64,000 nucleotides of DNA from Bradyrhizobium sp. WSM1417 (GCF_000515415.1 NZ_KI911783.1:4702392-4766391), one strand, 5' to 3'. Shown: positions 24,977 to 37,168, counted from the first letter of the stretch. The notes: a model not told the origin generated them from the sequence alone. Numbers and translations: made by a program.

Positions 24977-25462
24977 ATGGCCGGACGTGACCAGCTCGAC
25001 GGCGTCGATCTGAAAATACTCTCCGAGTTGCAGCAGGACGGGCGGGTTCGCAACAACGAGCTGGCGCTGCGCGTCGGGGTGTCCGGGCCCAACTGCGTGA
25101 GGCGGTTGAAATCCCTGTTCAGCCGCGGCGTGATCCGAGCGGTGCGCGCCGTCATCGACGAGCGGCTGCTCGGCTACGAGGTGGTGTCGTTCGTCTCGAT
25201 CCAGCTCGGCAGCCAGGCCCAGCCGGTGCTGGCGGCCTTCGAGAGCTCGATTGCCGCGATCCCGCGCATCCAGCAGTGCTGGCGGATATCGGGCGACACC
25301 GACTATCTTCTCAAATGCGTGGCGCCGAGCGTCGAGAGCATGCGCCAGCAGCTCCTGCATTTCGCCGCGATGCCGAACGTGAAGAACGTCCGCAGCTTCC
25401 CGGTGCTGGGCGTGGCGAAGGACGTGCCGCTGCCGTTGCAGGAGATCGCGGCGGCAGGATAG
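24977..25462 (+). CDS. Lrp/AsnC family transcriptional regulator
   Basis: Start at 24977 after GAGGTGGGG; an ATG 15 bases earlier is the alternative. N-terminal winged helix: LDGVDLKILSELQQDGRVRN then ELALRVGVSGPNCVRRLKSL. C-terminal RAM effector domain with YEVVSFVSIQLG and CWRISGDTDYLLK. These bind amino acids and regulate their metabolism. No adjacent divergent target gene is seen, so the regulon is unknown. Confidence 0.9.
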   Translation: MAGRDQLDGVDLKILSELQQDGRVRNNELALRVGVSGPNCVRRLKSLFSRGVIRAVRAVIDERLLGYEVVSFVSIQLGSQAQPVLAAFESSIAAIPRIQQCWRISGDTDYLLKCVAPSVESMRQQLLHFAAMPNVKNVRSFPVLGVAKDVPLPLQEIAAAG

Positions 25463-25731
25463 TTCGGTAGCGAGAAGTCCAAAACGTGCTCGCACACGAC
25501 ATCCATAATCCGAAGGCGCCGGGGTAATTCCCTTACCGCGATACAGGTTCGGATAAGGCCGATGAAAAGGTAAGTAAATCACCTAACCCTGACATGTGAT
25601 TTGCGAAGTCCTGCAATGCGCCGAAGCGTGATTGCCGGTTCCTGGTGTCCGCCTACATGCGAGGTGTGAACCTCAGCCTGCGTCGCATGCCGAGGCCTCT
25701 TTTGTGGGACCCTGAAGCAGGAAAAGACAAC

Positions 25732-25971
25732 ATGACCTCGATCTCGAAGACGTTCGTCGCATCCGCGGCGACGCTGTTTGCATCTGCGTTTCTCATGATG
25801 ACCGCGCCGGCGGCCCAGGCAGAAGACTACTGCATCACCAACGGCGCCCAGGCTGCGCATGGCTGCGGCTACCCGACGATGGAGGCCTGCCGGGCCGCGG
25901 CCGGCGGCATCGGCGGCTCGTGCTCCCAGAGCGGCGGCGCGAAGACGTCGACCGACGCGCTGGCCTTCTAG
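25732..25971 (+). CDS. DUF3551 secreted protein (79 aa)
   Basis: Signal peptide MTSISKTFVASAATLFASAFLMM and AQA-EDYC cleavage, then five cysteines in a YCITNGAQAAHGCGYPTMEAC pattern that marks DUF3551. Small secreted disulfide protein of unknown role, abundant in Bradyrhizobium. The ribosome site is GGAAAAG, 9 bases upstream. Confidence 0.88.
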   Translation: MTSISKTFVASAATLFASAFLMMTAPAAQAEDYCITNGAQAAHGCGYPTMEACRAAAGGIGGSCSQSGGAKTSTDALAF

Positions 25972-26051
25972 CCGAAGCAGACGCAGTCGCGCACCAAGCT
26001 TCGCCCGGGCGGGCAGACCAACTCGAACTGATCGAGACCGGTTTCGAAATA

Positions 26052-26085
26052 TTGCGGCCTCCGAGTTCGATCCCGGAGGCCGCAA
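26052..26085. terminator. strong hairpin, likely bidirectional terminator
   Basis: TTGCGGCCTCCG/CGGAGGCCGCAA stem of 12 bases; lies between convergent DUF3551 and AraC genes. T-runs are weak on both strands. Confidence 0.6.
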
Positions 26086-26104
26086 CAGCATCACAGCCCG
26101 CGCG

Positions 26105-27133
26105 TCAGCGATACCTGCCGCGAAACTCGCGTGGTGAGGCGCCGGCCCAGGTGCGGAAGGCGCGGGAAAAGCTCTTCTCGTTGCGGAAGCCGGCGATCTC
26201 CGCGATCCGTTTGATCGGGCTGCGACCGCGCATCAGCTCCTGCTTCGCGAGTTCGAATTTTGCCTCTTCCTTGAGATCGCGCAGCGAGGTCGCTTCCTCG
26301 CGCAGGCGCCGATGCATGGTGCGAGTGGAGAGTGCCAGCTCGCTTGCGACATCCTCGGCTCCGAGACTGCGTCCGCGCGCGTTGCGGAGCACGCGGCGAA
26401 CGCGCTCGACCAGCAGCCGGTCGCGCCGATAGGGCAATACGGTCAGCCGCAGCGCGCCTTTGAGCATGTTGTCGAGGTCCGCCGCGCTGCGGGTGAGCGG
26501 CAGCGACAGGTAATGCTTGTCGAAGGTGATGGAAGCACGGTCCGCATCGAAGCGGATGTTTCGGCAAAAGATGGTCGGATAGACCGAGACATGGCCGGGC
26601 TCGGGGTGCGGAAATTCCGCTGCGCGTAGCGCGATCCTGGAATCCACAGCCCAGCAGGAAAAGCCCAGGACATAGCGGAGCAGGGTGACCAGGCAGAATT
26701 CGCGTAGAGGTCCGAGGTCGGCCAATTCGCGGATGGACACGACCGCGGTCTCCTCGCCGACCGCGAGATCGAGCAGCACGTCCTCGGTCAGAAGGCGGTG
26801 GTGCCGGCACCAGCGCTTGAGCGCGACCCCCAGCGTCGGGGCGGTGATCGAGGCGCGGCACAGCATGCCGTAAGTGCCGAAGGGCAGCCGCCGCGAGAAC
26901 CAGCCGAGCGCCTCGTCGTCGAGCTCGCGCATGGCATGGCCCGCCAGCGCCTCGAACTGGCCGGCCGTGACCCGCCCCTCCGGAGAATTGACAAGGTCTG
27001 GCGTTACCTGACCCCGGCTCAGCGCCTCGGTCGGATCGCGGCCGTAGCGTTCGTAAGCGGCAACGACGCCGCGGACGAAGGCGGCAGGGGTCACGGCACG
27101 GCGCGGGATCGCGGTTGCGACCTGAAAAGGCAT
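26105..27133 (-). CDS. AraC family regulator
   Basis: 342 residues. The N-terminal arabinose-binding-like domain (PF12625 type) spans about 20-210, and the C-terminal double helix-turn-helix is at about 240-340: DVASELALSTRTMHRRLREE and SPIKRIAEIAGFRNEKSFSR with FRTWAGASPREFR. Located divergently from the leucine degradation operon 112 bases away, it is the probable regulator of that operon. Its ligand could be a branched acyl-CoA, an inference. Confidence 0.9.
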   Translation of the reverse strand: MPFQVATAIPRRAVTPAAFVRGVVAAYERYGRDPTEALSRGQVTPDLVNSPEGRVTAGQFEALAGHAMRELDDEALGWFSRRLPFGTYGMLCRASITAPTLGVALKRWCRHHRLLTEDVLLDLAVGEETAVVSIRELADLGPLREFCLVTLLRYVLGFSCWAVDSRIALRAAEFPHPEPGHVSVYPTIFCRNIRFDADRASITFDKHYLSLPLTRSAADLDNMLKGALRLTVLPYRRDRLLVERVRRVLRNARGRSLGAEDVASELALSTRTMHRRLREEATSLRDLKEEAKFELAKQELMRGRSPIKRIAEIAGFRNEKSFSRAFRTWAGASPREFRGRYR

Positions 27134-27245
27134 GGGACATCCTCCGGGAAAATCCTCGCCAAGTTTGGCGGAAAATGCAACCTTTTCGACGGCAGAAGGG
27201 CCCCGATGCCGCTAGGTTCGGTCCCCAAAAGACGGAGGAATCGCC

Positions 27246-28418
27246 TTGAATATCCCGAGCATCGATTTCGATCTGGGCGAAGACATCGGCATGCTGCGCG
27301 ACACGCTGCGCGCCTTCGTGGAGGCGGAGATCGCCCCGCGTGCCGCCGAGATCGAGAAAGCCAATCTATTCCCGGCAGACCTGTGGAAGCGCCTTGGCGA
27401 CCTCGGCCTGCTCGGCATGACCGCGCCGGAGCAATATGGCGGCTCCAACATGGGCTATCTCGCCCATATCGTCGCCATGGAGGAAATTTCGCGCGGCTCG
27501 GCCGCGGTCGGGCTCTCCTACGGCGCCCACTCCAACCTCTGCGTCAACCAGATCCGCCGCAACGGCAATGATGCGCAACGCGAGCGCTATCTGCCAAAGC
27601 TGATCTCCGGCGAATATGTCGGCGCGCTCGCGATGTCCGAGCCCGGCGCCGGCTCAGACGTCGTCTCGATGAAGCTGCGCGCCGACAAGCGCGGCGACCG
27701 CTACGTGCTCAACGGCTCGAAGATGTGGATCACCAATGGCGGCGATGCCGACGTGCTGGTGGTCTATGCCAAGACTGATCCGGAAGCGGGCCCGCGCGGC
27801 ATGACCGCCTTCCTGGTCGAGAAGGGGACCAAGGGCTTCAGCCATGGCCAGCATCTCGACAAGCTCGGCATGCGCGGCTCCAACACCTATCCGCTGTTCT
27901 TCGACGAATGCGAGGTGCCGGAGGAGAACGTGCTTGGCAAGGTCGGCGAGGGCGTCAGGGTGCTGATGTCCGGCCTCGACTACGAGCGCACGGTCCTCTC
28001 GGGCGGGCCGCTCGGGATCATGGCGGCCTGCATGGACGCGGTGGTGCCCTACATGCACGAGCGCAAGCAGTTCGGGCAGCCGATCGGCGACTTCCAGCTC
28101 ATGCAGGGCAAGCTTGCCGACATGTATGCGACTTGGCAGGCCACGCGCGCTTATGTCTATGCGGTGGGGCGTGCCTGCGACCGCGCCGATCACGCGCGCA
28201 GCTTGCGCAAGGACGCCGCCGCTGCGATCCTCTATTCCGCCGAGAAGGCGACGTGGATGGCGGGGGAGGCGATTCAGGCGCTGGGCGGGGTCGGCTACAC
28301 CTCCGAATTTCCGGTCGGACGTCTGTGGCGCGATGCAAAGCTCTACGAGATCGGCGCCGGCACCTCGGAGGTCCGGCGCATGCTGATCGGTCGCGAATTG
28401 ATGGCTGAGACGGCTTAA
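27246..28418 (+). CDS. ivd: isovaleryl-CoA dehydrogenase
   Basis: 390 residues, acyl-CoA dehydrogenase fold. Specific to the isovaleryl type is the catalytic glutamate in the fourth-helix position (Glu247 in [16 protein letters not shown]) rather than the usual C-terminal one, plus [12 protein letters not shown] and GQPIGDFQL. It oxidises isovaleryl-CoA to 3-methylcrotonyl-CoA with FAD, delivering electrons to ETF. First gene of a four-gene operon with spacings of 24, 4 and 1 bases. Confidence 0.95.
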   Translation: MNIPSIDFDLGEDIGMLRDTLRAFVEAEIAPRAAEIEKANLFPADLWKRLGDLGLLGMTAPEQYGGSNMGYLAHIVAMEEISRGSAAVGLSYGAHSNLCVNQIRRNGNDAQRERYLPKLISGEYVGALAMSEPGAGSDVVSMKLRADKRGDRYVLNGSKMWITNGGDADVLVVYAKTDPEAGPRGMTAFLVEKGTKGFSHGQHLDKLGMRGSNTYPLFFDECEVPEENVLGKVGEGVRVLMSGLDYERTVLSGGPLGIMAACMDAVVPYMHERKQFGQPIGDFQLMQGKLADMYATWQATRAYVYAVGRACDRADHARSLRKDAAAAILYSAEKATWMAGEAIQALGGVGYTSEFPVGRLWRDAKLYEIGAGTSEVRRMLIGRELMAETA

Positions 28419-28442
28419 AACCTTCACGCGATTGGAATCAAC

Positions 28443-30047
28443 ATGCCGCTCCATTCCAGCATCGATACGTCTTCATCGGACTTTGCGCGCAATTCCGAGG
28501 CCATGCGCACCCTCGTCGCGGATCTGCGCGAAAAGCTGAGCCAGGTCGCGGGCGGCGGCGGCGAGGTCTCGCGCAACCGCCACACCTCGCGCGGCAAGAT
28601 GCTGGCGCGCGAGCGCGTCGACCTGCTGGTCGATCCCGGCACCGCGTTCATGGAGCTGTCGCCGCTCGCGGCCTATGGCCTTTATGGCGGCGACGTGCAT
28701 TCGGCGAGCGTCGTCACCGGGGTCGGGCGCATCGCGGGCCGCGAATGCGTGATCGTCGCCAACGACGCCACCATCAAGGGCGGCACCTATTATCCCATGA
28801 CCGTGAAGAAGCATCTGCGCGCGCAGGACGTGGCGCGGCAGAACAATCTTCCCTGCGTCTACATGGTCGATTCCGGTGGCGCCTTCCTGCCGCTGCAGGA
28901 CGAGATCTTTCCGGACGAGCGTCACTTTGGCCGCATCTTCTACAACCAGGCCCAGATGTCCTCGCAAGGCATCCCGCAGATCGCGATCGTGATGGGCTCC
29001 TGCACCGCCGGCGGCGCCTATGTCCCGGCGATGTCGGACGAGAGCATCATCGTGCGCAATCAAGGCACCATCTTCCTCGGCGGGCCGCCGCTGGTGAAGG
29101 CGGCCACGGGCGAGGTGGTGACCGCAGAGGAGCTCGGGGGCGCCGACGTGCATTCGCGGCAATCGGGCGTGACCGATCATTATGCCCAGAACGACGCGCA
29201 CGCGATCGGTATCGCCCGCCGCATCGTCGGCACGCTGAAGCCATCCGTGCGACCGAACCTCAACATGCATCCGCCGCGTGATCCCTTGTTCGCGGCGGAG
29301 GAGATCTACGGCGTGGTCCCCGTCGACGGGCGCAAGCCGTTCGACGTGCGCGACATCATTGCGCGCGTCGTCGACGGTTCCGAGTTTGACGAGTTCAAGA
29401 AGCTCTACGGCACGACGCTGGTGTGCGGCTTCGCCCACATCTGGGGTTTTCCGGTCGGTATCATCGCCAATAACGGCATTCTCTTCAGCGAGAGCTCGCT
29501 GAAGGGGGCGCATTTCATCGAGCTGTGCTGCCAGCGCGGCATTCCGCTGGTGTTCCTGCAGAACATCACCGGCTTCATGGTCGGCAAGAAATACGAAGCC
29601 GGCGGCATCGCGCGCGACGGCGCCAAGCTGGTGACGGCGGTGGCGACCGCCTCTGTGCCGAAATTCACCGTGGTGATCGGCGGCTCCTACGGCGCCGGCA
29701 ATTACGGCATGTGCGGCCGCGCCTACTCACCGCGCTTCCTGTGGATGTGGCCCAACGCCCGCATCTCGGTGATGGGCGGCGAGCAGGCCTCAATGGTGCT
29801 GAGCCAGGTCCGCCGCGACAATATCGAGGCCAAGGGCGACAGCTGGTCGAAAGAAGACGAAGATAAATTCCGCGAGCCGATCCGCGCGCAATATGAGAGC
29901 CAGGGGCACCCGTATTACGCGACCGCGCGGCTGTGGGACGACGGCGTGATCGATCCGGCCGATACAAGGCTGGTGCTCGGCCTTGGCCTCTCGGCGGCGT
30001 CAAATGCGCCGATCGAACCGACGAAATTCGGCCTGTTCAGGATGTGA
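28443..30047 (+). CDS. mccB: 3-methylcrotonyl-CoA carboxylase, carboxyltransferase (beta) subunit
   Basis: 534 residues. Two crotonase-like carboxyltransferase halves: [20 protein letters not shown] with [16 protein letters not shown], then [20 protein letters not shown] and [15 protein letters not shown], the CoA and biotin pockets. It transfers CO2 from biotin to 3-methylcrotonyl-CoA. The homologue in acetyl/propionyl carboxylases differs in the acyl pocket; here identity follows from Ivd and MccA adjacency. 24 bases after ivd. Confidence 0.93.
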   Translation: MPLHSSIDTSSSDFARNSEAMRTLVADLREKLSQVAGGGGEVSRNRHTSRGKMLARERVDLLVDPGTAFMELSPLAAYGLYGGDVHSASVVTGVGRIAGRECVIVANDATIKGGTYYPMTVKKHLRAQDVARQNNLPCVYMVDSGGAFLPLQDEIFPDERHFGRIFYNQAQMSSQGIPQIAIVMGSCTAGGAYVPAMSDESIIVRNQGTIFLGGPPLVKAATGEVVTAEELGGADVHSRQSGVTDHYAQNDAHAIGIARRIVGTLKPSVRPNLNMHPPRDPLFAAEEIYGVVPVDGRKPFDVRDIIARVVDGSEFDEFKKLYGTTLVCGFAHIWGFPVGIIANNGILFSESSLKGAHFIELCCQRGIPLVFLQNITGFMVGKKYEAGGIARDGAKLVTAVATASVPKFTVVIGGSYGAGNYGMCGRAYSPRFLWMWPNARISVMGGEQASMVLSQVRRDNIEAKGDSWSKEDEDKFREPIRAQYESQGHPYYATARLWDDGVIDPADTRLVLGLGLSAASNAPIEPTKFGLFRM

Positions 30048-30051
30048 TGCG

Positions 30052-32055
<2,004 letters not shown>

Positions 32056-32056
32056 G

Positions 32057-32968
32057 ATGAGCGATCAGGTCCGCATCATCGAAATGGGGCCGCGCGACGG
32101 CCTCCAGAACGAGAAGACGGCGGTCAGCGTCGAGGCGCGCATCGCCTTCATCGAGGCGCTGGTCGCGGCCGGCCTCAATACAGTCGAGGTCGGCGCCTTC
32201 GTCTCGCCCAAGGCGATCCCGCAGATGGCGAGCTCGGACGCCGTGCTGCGCGGCGTTGCCCACGTGACCGGCGCCGAATTCCACGTGCTGGTGCCGAACG
32301 AGAAGGGCTATGACGCCGCGCGCGCGGCCGGCGCCAAGATCGTCTCGGTGTTCGCCGCCGCCTCCGAGGGCTTTTCGCGGGCCAACATCAACTGCACGGT
32401 CGCGGAGTCCATCGAACGGTTCAAGCCGGTGCTGGCGCGCGCCAAGGCCGATGGCGTCAAGGTGCGCGGCTATATCTCCTGCGTGCTCGGCTGCCCCTTC
32501 GACGGCGAGATCAAGCCGAAAGCTGTCGCAGATCTCGCCAACACGTTGTGGGAGCTCGGCTGCTACGAAATCTCGCTCGGCGACACCATCGGTGTCGGCA
32601 CGCCTGATAAGGCCAAGGCGATGCTGCGCGCGGTCAGCGCCAACATTCCAGCCGACAAGCTGGCGATGCATTTCCACGACACCTACGGCCAGGCGCTCGC
32701 CAACCTCTATGCGGGGATGGAGCAGGGCGTCCGCACCATCGACGCCGCCGCCGGCGGCCTCGGCGGCTGTCCCTACGCACCGGGCGCGACCGGCAACGTC
32801 GCGACCGAGGACGTCGTCTACATGCTCGAAGGCATGGGCGTCAGCACCGGTGTCGATATGGACCGACTGCTGGCGGCGACCAACGAGATGAGCAGCGTGC
32901 TGGGCAAGCCGCCCGTGAGCCGTGTGGCGACCGCGCTGAACGCGAAGAAGAGGCGCACCAGTTCCTAG
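32057..32968 (+). CDS. hydroxymethylglutaryl-CoA lyase
   Basis: 303 residues, TIM barrel. MGPRDGLQNEK (10-20) binds the divalent metal, HFHDTYGQALAN supplies histidine ligands, and GGLGGCPYAPGATGN is the lyase signature holding the catalytic cysteine. It cleaves HMG-CoA to acetyl-CoA and acetoacetate, the last step of leucine degradation. Starts 1 base after the mccA stop. The hydratase that makes HMG-CoA is not in this cluster. Confidence 0.95.
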   Translation: MSDQVRIIEMGPRDGLQNEKTAVSVEARIAFIEALVAAGLNTVEVGAFVSPKAIPQMASSDAVLRGVAHVTGAEFHVLVPNEKGYDAARAAGAKIVSVFAAASEGFSRANINCTVAESIERFKPVLARAKADGVKVRGYISCVLGCPFDGEIKPKAVADLANTLWELGCYEISLGDTIGVGTPDKAKAMLRAVSANIPADKLAMHFHDTYGQALANLYAGMEQGVRTIDAAAGGLGGCPYAPGATGNVATEDVVYMLEGMGVSTGVDMDRLLAATNEMSSVLGKPPVSRVATALNAKKRRTSS

Positions 32969-32974
32969 TTCTCC

Positions 32975-33061
32975 GTCATTGCGAGCGCAGCGAAGCAATC
33001 CAGAGTCCCTCCACGGGAAAAGTCTGGATTGCGTCGTCGCAAGGGCTCCTCGCAATGACGG
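32975..33061. repeat. long inverted repeat of rhizobial type
   Basis: CGTCATTGCGAG...CTCGCAATGACG with inner AATCCAGA/TCTGGATT arms. A familiar Bradyrhizobium intergenic repeat. Placed between the convergent HMG-CoA lyase and DapA-family genes, where it could also end transcription. Confidence 0.8.
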
Positions 33062-33081
33062 CTGGGAGACCTTTTGCAGGA

Positions 33082-34008
33082 TCAGGCTGCCTTCAGGCCC
33101 ACATCCGGCAGGCGCGGCCGGCTCTTGAGAGCCTTGGCCATCATCGCCTCGACCTCGGCCTTCTCCTGCGGCAGCAGCGCGAGGCGGGGCGGGCGCGTCA
33201 GCGCGGTGCCGCGACCCATGATGTGCTCGCACAGCTTGATGCACTGGACGAGGTCCGGACGCGCGTCGAGATGCAGCAGCGGCATGAACCATTCGTAGAG
33301 CGGCATCGCCTCGGCAAAGCGCCCCGCCTTGGCCAGGCGAAACAGCGTCTCGCCTTCGCGCGGGAAGGCGTTGGACATGCCGGAGACCCACCCCACGGCG
33401 CCCATGGCGATGCTCTCGACGATGACGTCGTCGAGGCCGGCGAACAGCACGAAGCGATCGCCGACCATGTTCCTGGTGTCGATGAAGCGCCGAGTATCTC
33501 CGGAGGAATCCTTGAAGCAGACCACGGTCTCGACGTCGGCGAGCGTGGCCAGGATGTCGGGAGTGACGTCGTTCTTGTAGATCGGCGGATTGTTGTAGAG
33601 CATCACCGGCAGGTCTGTCGCTGTGGCGACGGCACGGAAATGCGCGGCGGTCTCGTGCGGCTTGGACGAATAGACCAGGGCCGGCATTACCATCACGCCG
33701 TCGATGCCGACGCGCGCGGCCTCCTTCGCAGTTTCAACGGCGAAGGCCGTGGTGAATTCGGCGATGCCGCACAGCACGGGCACGCGGCCGGCCGCGACGG
33801 ACTTCGCCGTCTCCATGATCGCGACCTTCTCCTTGCGCTCCAGCGAGGTGTTCTCGCCGACCGAGCCGCAGACGATCAGGCCGGAGACGCCATCACGGAT
33901 CAGCTCGTCCATCACCTTTGCGGTCGCATCGATGTCGAGCGAGAGATCGTCGTGGAATTGCGTGGTGACGGCCGGGAAGACGCCTTCCCAGGAAACACGG
34001 CGGCTCAT
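33082..34008 (-). CDS. DapA-family aldolase/dehydratase (NAL/DHDPS superfamily)
   Basis: 308 residues, TIM barrel. Class I aldolase features: GSVGENTSL near residue 45, YNNPPIYKN (Tyr), KDSSGDTRRF with the Schiff-base Lys at about 166, and SGMSNAFPREG. It is too far from biosynthetic DapA to be lysine-specific, and as the last gene of a TRAP operon it probably acts in catabolism of an imported keto acid, yielding pyruvate. Substrate unknown. Confidence 0.85.
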   Translation of the reverse strand: MSRRVSWEGVFPAVTTQFHDDLSLDIDATAKVMDELIRDGVSGLIVCGSVGENTSLERKEKVAIMETAKSVAAGRVPVLCGIAEFTTAFAVETAKEAARVGIDGVMVMPALVYSSKPHETAAHFRAVATATDLPVMLYNNPPIYKNDVTPDILATLADVETVVCFKDSSGDTRRFIDTRNMVGDRFVLFAGLDDVIVESIAMGAVGWVSGMSNAFPREGETLFRLAKAGRFAEAMPLYEWFMPLLHLDARPDLVQCIKLCEHIMGRGTALTRPPRLALLPQEKAEVEAMMAKALKSRPRLPDVGLKAA

Positions 34009-34082
34009 GGCTTTACTCCGAGTGGATTTTGCCGGCGGGGGGCTGGATCCGCCGGGTGTTTTGAAGGGGATGGCGGGTGGGA

Positions 34083-35066
34083 TCAGAGCGTGGCGCTGAC
34101 CTTGCGCAGCTCGGCGAGGACGGGTGCCTTCGGCAGCCAGATCTTGTCGAACTCGGCAATGACAGCTTCGGTATCGCCGGCCGGCACCTGGCGGATCGGG
34201 ATCGGGGCGTTGCGGAAATTCTCGATCAGCGCGGGCTCGTTGGAGGCCAACTCGTCGATCTGCGCGTCCAGCGTCGACTTGACGGTCTTGGCGATCAGCT
34301 CGCGGTCGGCGGCGGGGAGCGACTGCCAGACCCGGCCCGAGACCACTGCGGCCATCGGCATGAAGACGGCGTTCATCTGCAGGATCACCTTCGACACCTT
34401 GTCGAAGCGCTGGTTCCAGGAGAATTCGAGATCGGCCTCGAGGCCGTCGACCTGGCCATTGGCCATCGCGTCGAACACCTGCGGCGTCGGGATCGGTGTT
34501 GGTGCCGCGCCCAGCGAGGAATAGAAGTCGCGATAAACCGGCGTCGGATTGATGCGTAGCTTCATGCCCTTGATGTCGGCGAGCGAATTCAGGTCCTTGG
34601 AGGAGAATACCGCGCGCATGCCGGTGATGCCCCAGCCGAGCCCGATCGTGCCGGTCTCCTGCGGCAGTACCTCGAACAGTTTAATGGCCGCCGGATGCCG
34701 CACGAATTTCGCGACCGCGGGCGTTGAACGGACGATGTAGGGCGCGTTGATCGCTGCGATGTGCGGCACACGCGATCCGAGCTCCGCGGCCTGGATGAAG
34801 CCCATGTCGAGCGCGCCGGACTGCAATTGCTGCATCATTGCGGGCTCGTTGCCGAGCTGGCCGGAGTGGAACACGGTCAGGGTCAGGCGGCCGTTGGTGG
34901 CGGCTTTCAGGTCTTCGCCGAACTTGAGCGCAGCCTTGTTCCACGAATGGCCGTTCGGCGTGATCAGGCCGAGGCGGAATTCCTTGGCCTGGGCGAGCGC
35001 CAACGACGGCGCAAACACCGATGCGGCGGCGCTGGCTGCGAGAAAGCGGCGGCGAGAAAGCGGCAT
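34083..35066 (-). CDS. TRAP transporter substrate-binding protein (DctP)
   Basis: 327 residues. N-terminal Tat-like signal (SRRRFLAASAAASVFAPSLALA), then DctP-fold KEFRLGLITPNGHSWNKAALKFGE. The conserved arginine for a carboxylate is in the segment KGMKLRINPTPVYRDF. It binds an organic acid in the periplasm and feeds DctQM. Gap of 24 bases from dctM; dapA-like gene follows after 74 bases. Confidence 0.92.
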   Translation of the reverse strand: MPLSRRRFLAASAAASVFAPSLALAQAKEFRLGLITPNGHSWNKAALKFGEDLKAATNGRLTLTVFHSGQLGNEPAMMQQLQSGALDMGFIQAAELGSRVPHIAAINAPYIVRSTPAVAKFVRHPAAIKLFEVLPQETGTIGLGWGITGMRAVFSSKDLNSLADIKGMKLRINPTPVYRDFYSSLGAAPTPIPTPQVFDAMANGQVDGLEADLEFSWNQRFDKVSKVILQMNAVFMPMAAVVSGRVWQSLPAADRELIAKTVKSTLDAQIDELASNEPALIENFRNAPIPIRQVPAGDTEAVIAEFDKIWLPKAPVLAELRKVSATL

Positions 35067-35090
35067 GGTCGGGCTTCCTTTTGGACGGGC

Positions 35091-36356
35091 CTATTTGATG
35101 AGGATCAGCGAGAGTGACGGATAGAGCGAGAGCAGCACCAGCAGGACGCAGGAGATGACGAAGAACGGCAGCGTCACCATGAACATCTTGCCGGGCTTGG
35201 CGCCGGTGACGGCGGCCGCGACGAAGAAGCAGAGCCCGACCGGCGGCGACAACAGGCCAAGCACGAGGTTGATCACCACCACGACGCCGAAATGCCGGGG
35301 ATCGATGTGATAGACCTCGGTTGCGACCGGCAGCAGGATCGGCACCGTCATGATCAGACCGGGAATGCCGTCGATCACCGTGCCGATCACGAGCAGGATC
35401 ACGTTGCAGATCAGCATGAAGCTGATCGGGTCCTTGGCGGCCGTCTGGATCCAGGCGGCGGTTTCCTGCGGCACCTTGCCGAAGATCAGCACCCAGGAGA
35501 ACACGGCCGCGGCGGCCACCAGGAACAACACGATCGCCGAATAGATCGCGCTGCGCAGCATCATCTGCGGCAGCTGCGAGAACTCGAACTCCCTGGTCCA
35601 GAACTTTCCGACCAGGGCTGCGGCAACGGCGCCGACGGCAGCGGATTCCGTCGCGTTGGCGAGGCCGCCGAGGATGGTGCCGACGATGACGATCGGGATC
35701 AGCAGGGTGGGCGAGGTCCGCAGGATCGTCGCCACGCGCTGGCGCGGCGTCTGATAGTCCGCGCGCGGATAATTGTAGACATATCCCATCAGCGCGATGA
35801 CGACGCAGAACATGACGGTGAGGATGACGCCGGGCACGATGCCGGCGATCAGCATGTCGCTGACCGAGACCTGTGCGAGCACGCTGTAGACCACGAACAT
35901 CACCGATGGCGGGATGATCGGGCCGAGCATGCCGCCATAGGCGGTCAGCCCCGCCGCAAACGTCTTGTCGTAGCCCTTCTTCTCCATCTCCGGGACCATG
36001 ATCTGGGCCATGATCGCGACCTGTGCGGTCGCCGATCCCAGGATCGAGGAGATGAACATGTTGGCGAGGATGTTGACGTAGGCGAGCCCGCCCTTGAGCG
36101 AGCCGACGAAGGCCATTGCCATGTCGACGATGCGCCGCGTGATGCCGCCGCCGTTCATGATCTCGCCGATCAGGATGAAGAGCGGGATGGCGATCAGGCC
36201 GTAGCTGTCGACGCCGCCGAACAGCTGCAGCGGATAGGACTGGAACAGCACCGGATTGCCGGACGCCGCGATGTAGACCAAGCCCGCAAGGCACAGGCAG
36301 AGGCCGATCGGCACGCCGACCAGCATGATCGCGAGGAAGGCTGCTGACGTGATCAT
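35091..36356 (-). CDS. TRAP transporter large permease (DctM)
   Basis: 421 residues from ATG at 36356; twelve hydrophobic helices. Landmarks: IPLFILIGEIMNGGGITRRI, GMLGPIIPPSVMFV (conserved in the family) and the C-terminal LGLLSPPVGLCFFVAA. Forms the Na+ or H+ coupled symporter with DctQ. Its start overlaps the dctQ stop (TGATG). Confidence 0.93.
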   Translation of the reverse strand: MITSAAFLAIMLVGVPIGLCLCLAGLVYIAASGNPVLFQSYPLQLFGGVDSYGLIAIPLFILIGEIMNGGGITRRIVDMAMAFVGSLKGGLAYVNILANMFISSILGSATAQVAIMAQIMVPEMEKKGYDKTFAAGLTAYGGMLGPIIPPSVMFVVYSVLAQVSVSDMLIAGIVPGVILTVMFCVVIALMGYVYNYPRADYQTPRQRVATILRTSPTLLIPIVIVGTILGGLANATESAAVGAVAAALVGKFWTREFEFSQLPQMMLRSAIYSAIVLFLVAAAAVFSWVLIFGKVPQETAAWIQTAAKDPISFMLICNVILLVIGTVIDGIPGLIMTVPILLPVATEVYHIDPRHFGVVVVINLVLGLLSPPVGLCFFVAAAVTGAKPGKMFMVTLPFFVISCVLLVLLSLYPSLSLILIK

Positions 36357-36979
36357 CAGTTGACCCCGTCGAGCTCGGAGAGCGCAAAGCCCTTCGGCGG
36401 CGTACGCGGGACCAGTTCGAGATCTTCCAGCAGATTGGCGAGACCGTGCACGGTCATCGACACCGCGAAGATCGGCAGCGTCAGATAGAGCACCCAGGTC
36501 GGCCAGTTCAGCGTCTGGGTATGCTCCGTGTAGAGGAAGTTGAAGGTCTGGGCCGCGAGCTTGCGCCCGTCGAAGCCGGCGCGGGCGAGGCCAATCGGGT
36601 CCATCCAAAGCACGCAGGTGACGATCAGGGCGAGGCCGAACACCACGACGAGGCCGGTCGAGATCACCTTCGCGATCTTCTGGGCGCGGAGCGAAAGACG
36701 TTCCGTCAGCATCGTCACCGCGAAATCGAGCCGCAGCCGCGTCATCGCGGAGGCGCCGACGAATGTCAGCCAGACCACGCAATAGACCGCGGACTCGTCG
36801 ATCCAGTAGATCGGGAAATGCGAGTAGCGGGTGACGACGTTGACCAGGATCAGGACGGTGAGCAGGTACATCAGGCCCATCAATGCGATCCGCTCGACGG
36901 CGAGCAGGGCGCAGGAGGCGCGGACGACCATGCGTCGAAAGCTGAGCGCGCGCGTGGCCGGCATCGTCTGCTCGATCAT
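36356..36979 (-). CDS. TRAP transporter small permease (DctQ)
   Basis: 207 residues, four helices with the family arrangement: ALLAVERIALMGLMYLLTVLILVN, YWIDESAVYCVVWLTFVGAS, RAQKIAKVISTGLVVVFGLA and a C-terminal helix TWVLYLTLPIFAVSMTVHGL. The W-DE-A motif in the second helix is typical of DctQ. Start at 36979, 43 bases from the 19-bp palindrome operator. Gene 1 of a four-gene operon (dctQ-dctM-dctP-aldolase). Confidence 0.9.
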   Translation of the reverse strand: MIEQTMPATRALSFRRMVVRASCALLAVERIALMGLMYLLTVLILVNVVTRYSHFPIYWIDESAVYCVVWLTFVGASAMTRLRLDFAVTMLTERLSLRAQKIAKVISTGLVVVFGLALIVTCVLWMDPIGLARAGFDGRKLAAQTFNFLYTEHTQTLNWPTWVLYLTLPIFAVSMTVHGLANLLEDLELVPRTPPKGFALSELDGVN

Positions 36980-37021
36980 GAAGAGGCCCCATTGCCCGCG
37001 AGATTTATCGTGCGATGGCTT

Positions 37022-37040
37022 AATGTATAATTTATACATT
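37022..37040. promoter_or_regulatory. GntR-type operator palindrome
   Basis: AATGTATAA-T-TTATACATT, 9-base arms and one central base, perfect. It lies between the divergent dctQ and GntR genes, 43 bases from the dctQ start, and AT-rich GntR operators of this form (TGTATA/TATACA) are known in the family. Confidence 0.75.
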
Positions 37041-37168
37041 TTGGCTGTCAAATGGAATCGCGGATTGCGTCGAAGGCGTGCACGCGCTTTTTGCGGGGAC
37101 GCGATGACCTCAACATGCAAAACAGGGACCGTTCCGGCCGGCCGAGTCGGAGAGGGACGGAAGATCGG

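Noticed and set aside
28473..29513. Long open frame on the minus strand opposite mccB (and similar ones opposite mccA, dctM, opgC)
   Set aside because: High-GC codon position bias makes the antisense of a real gene open. The translations are Arg/His/Ala-rich and show no domain, and the sense strand genes are certain.
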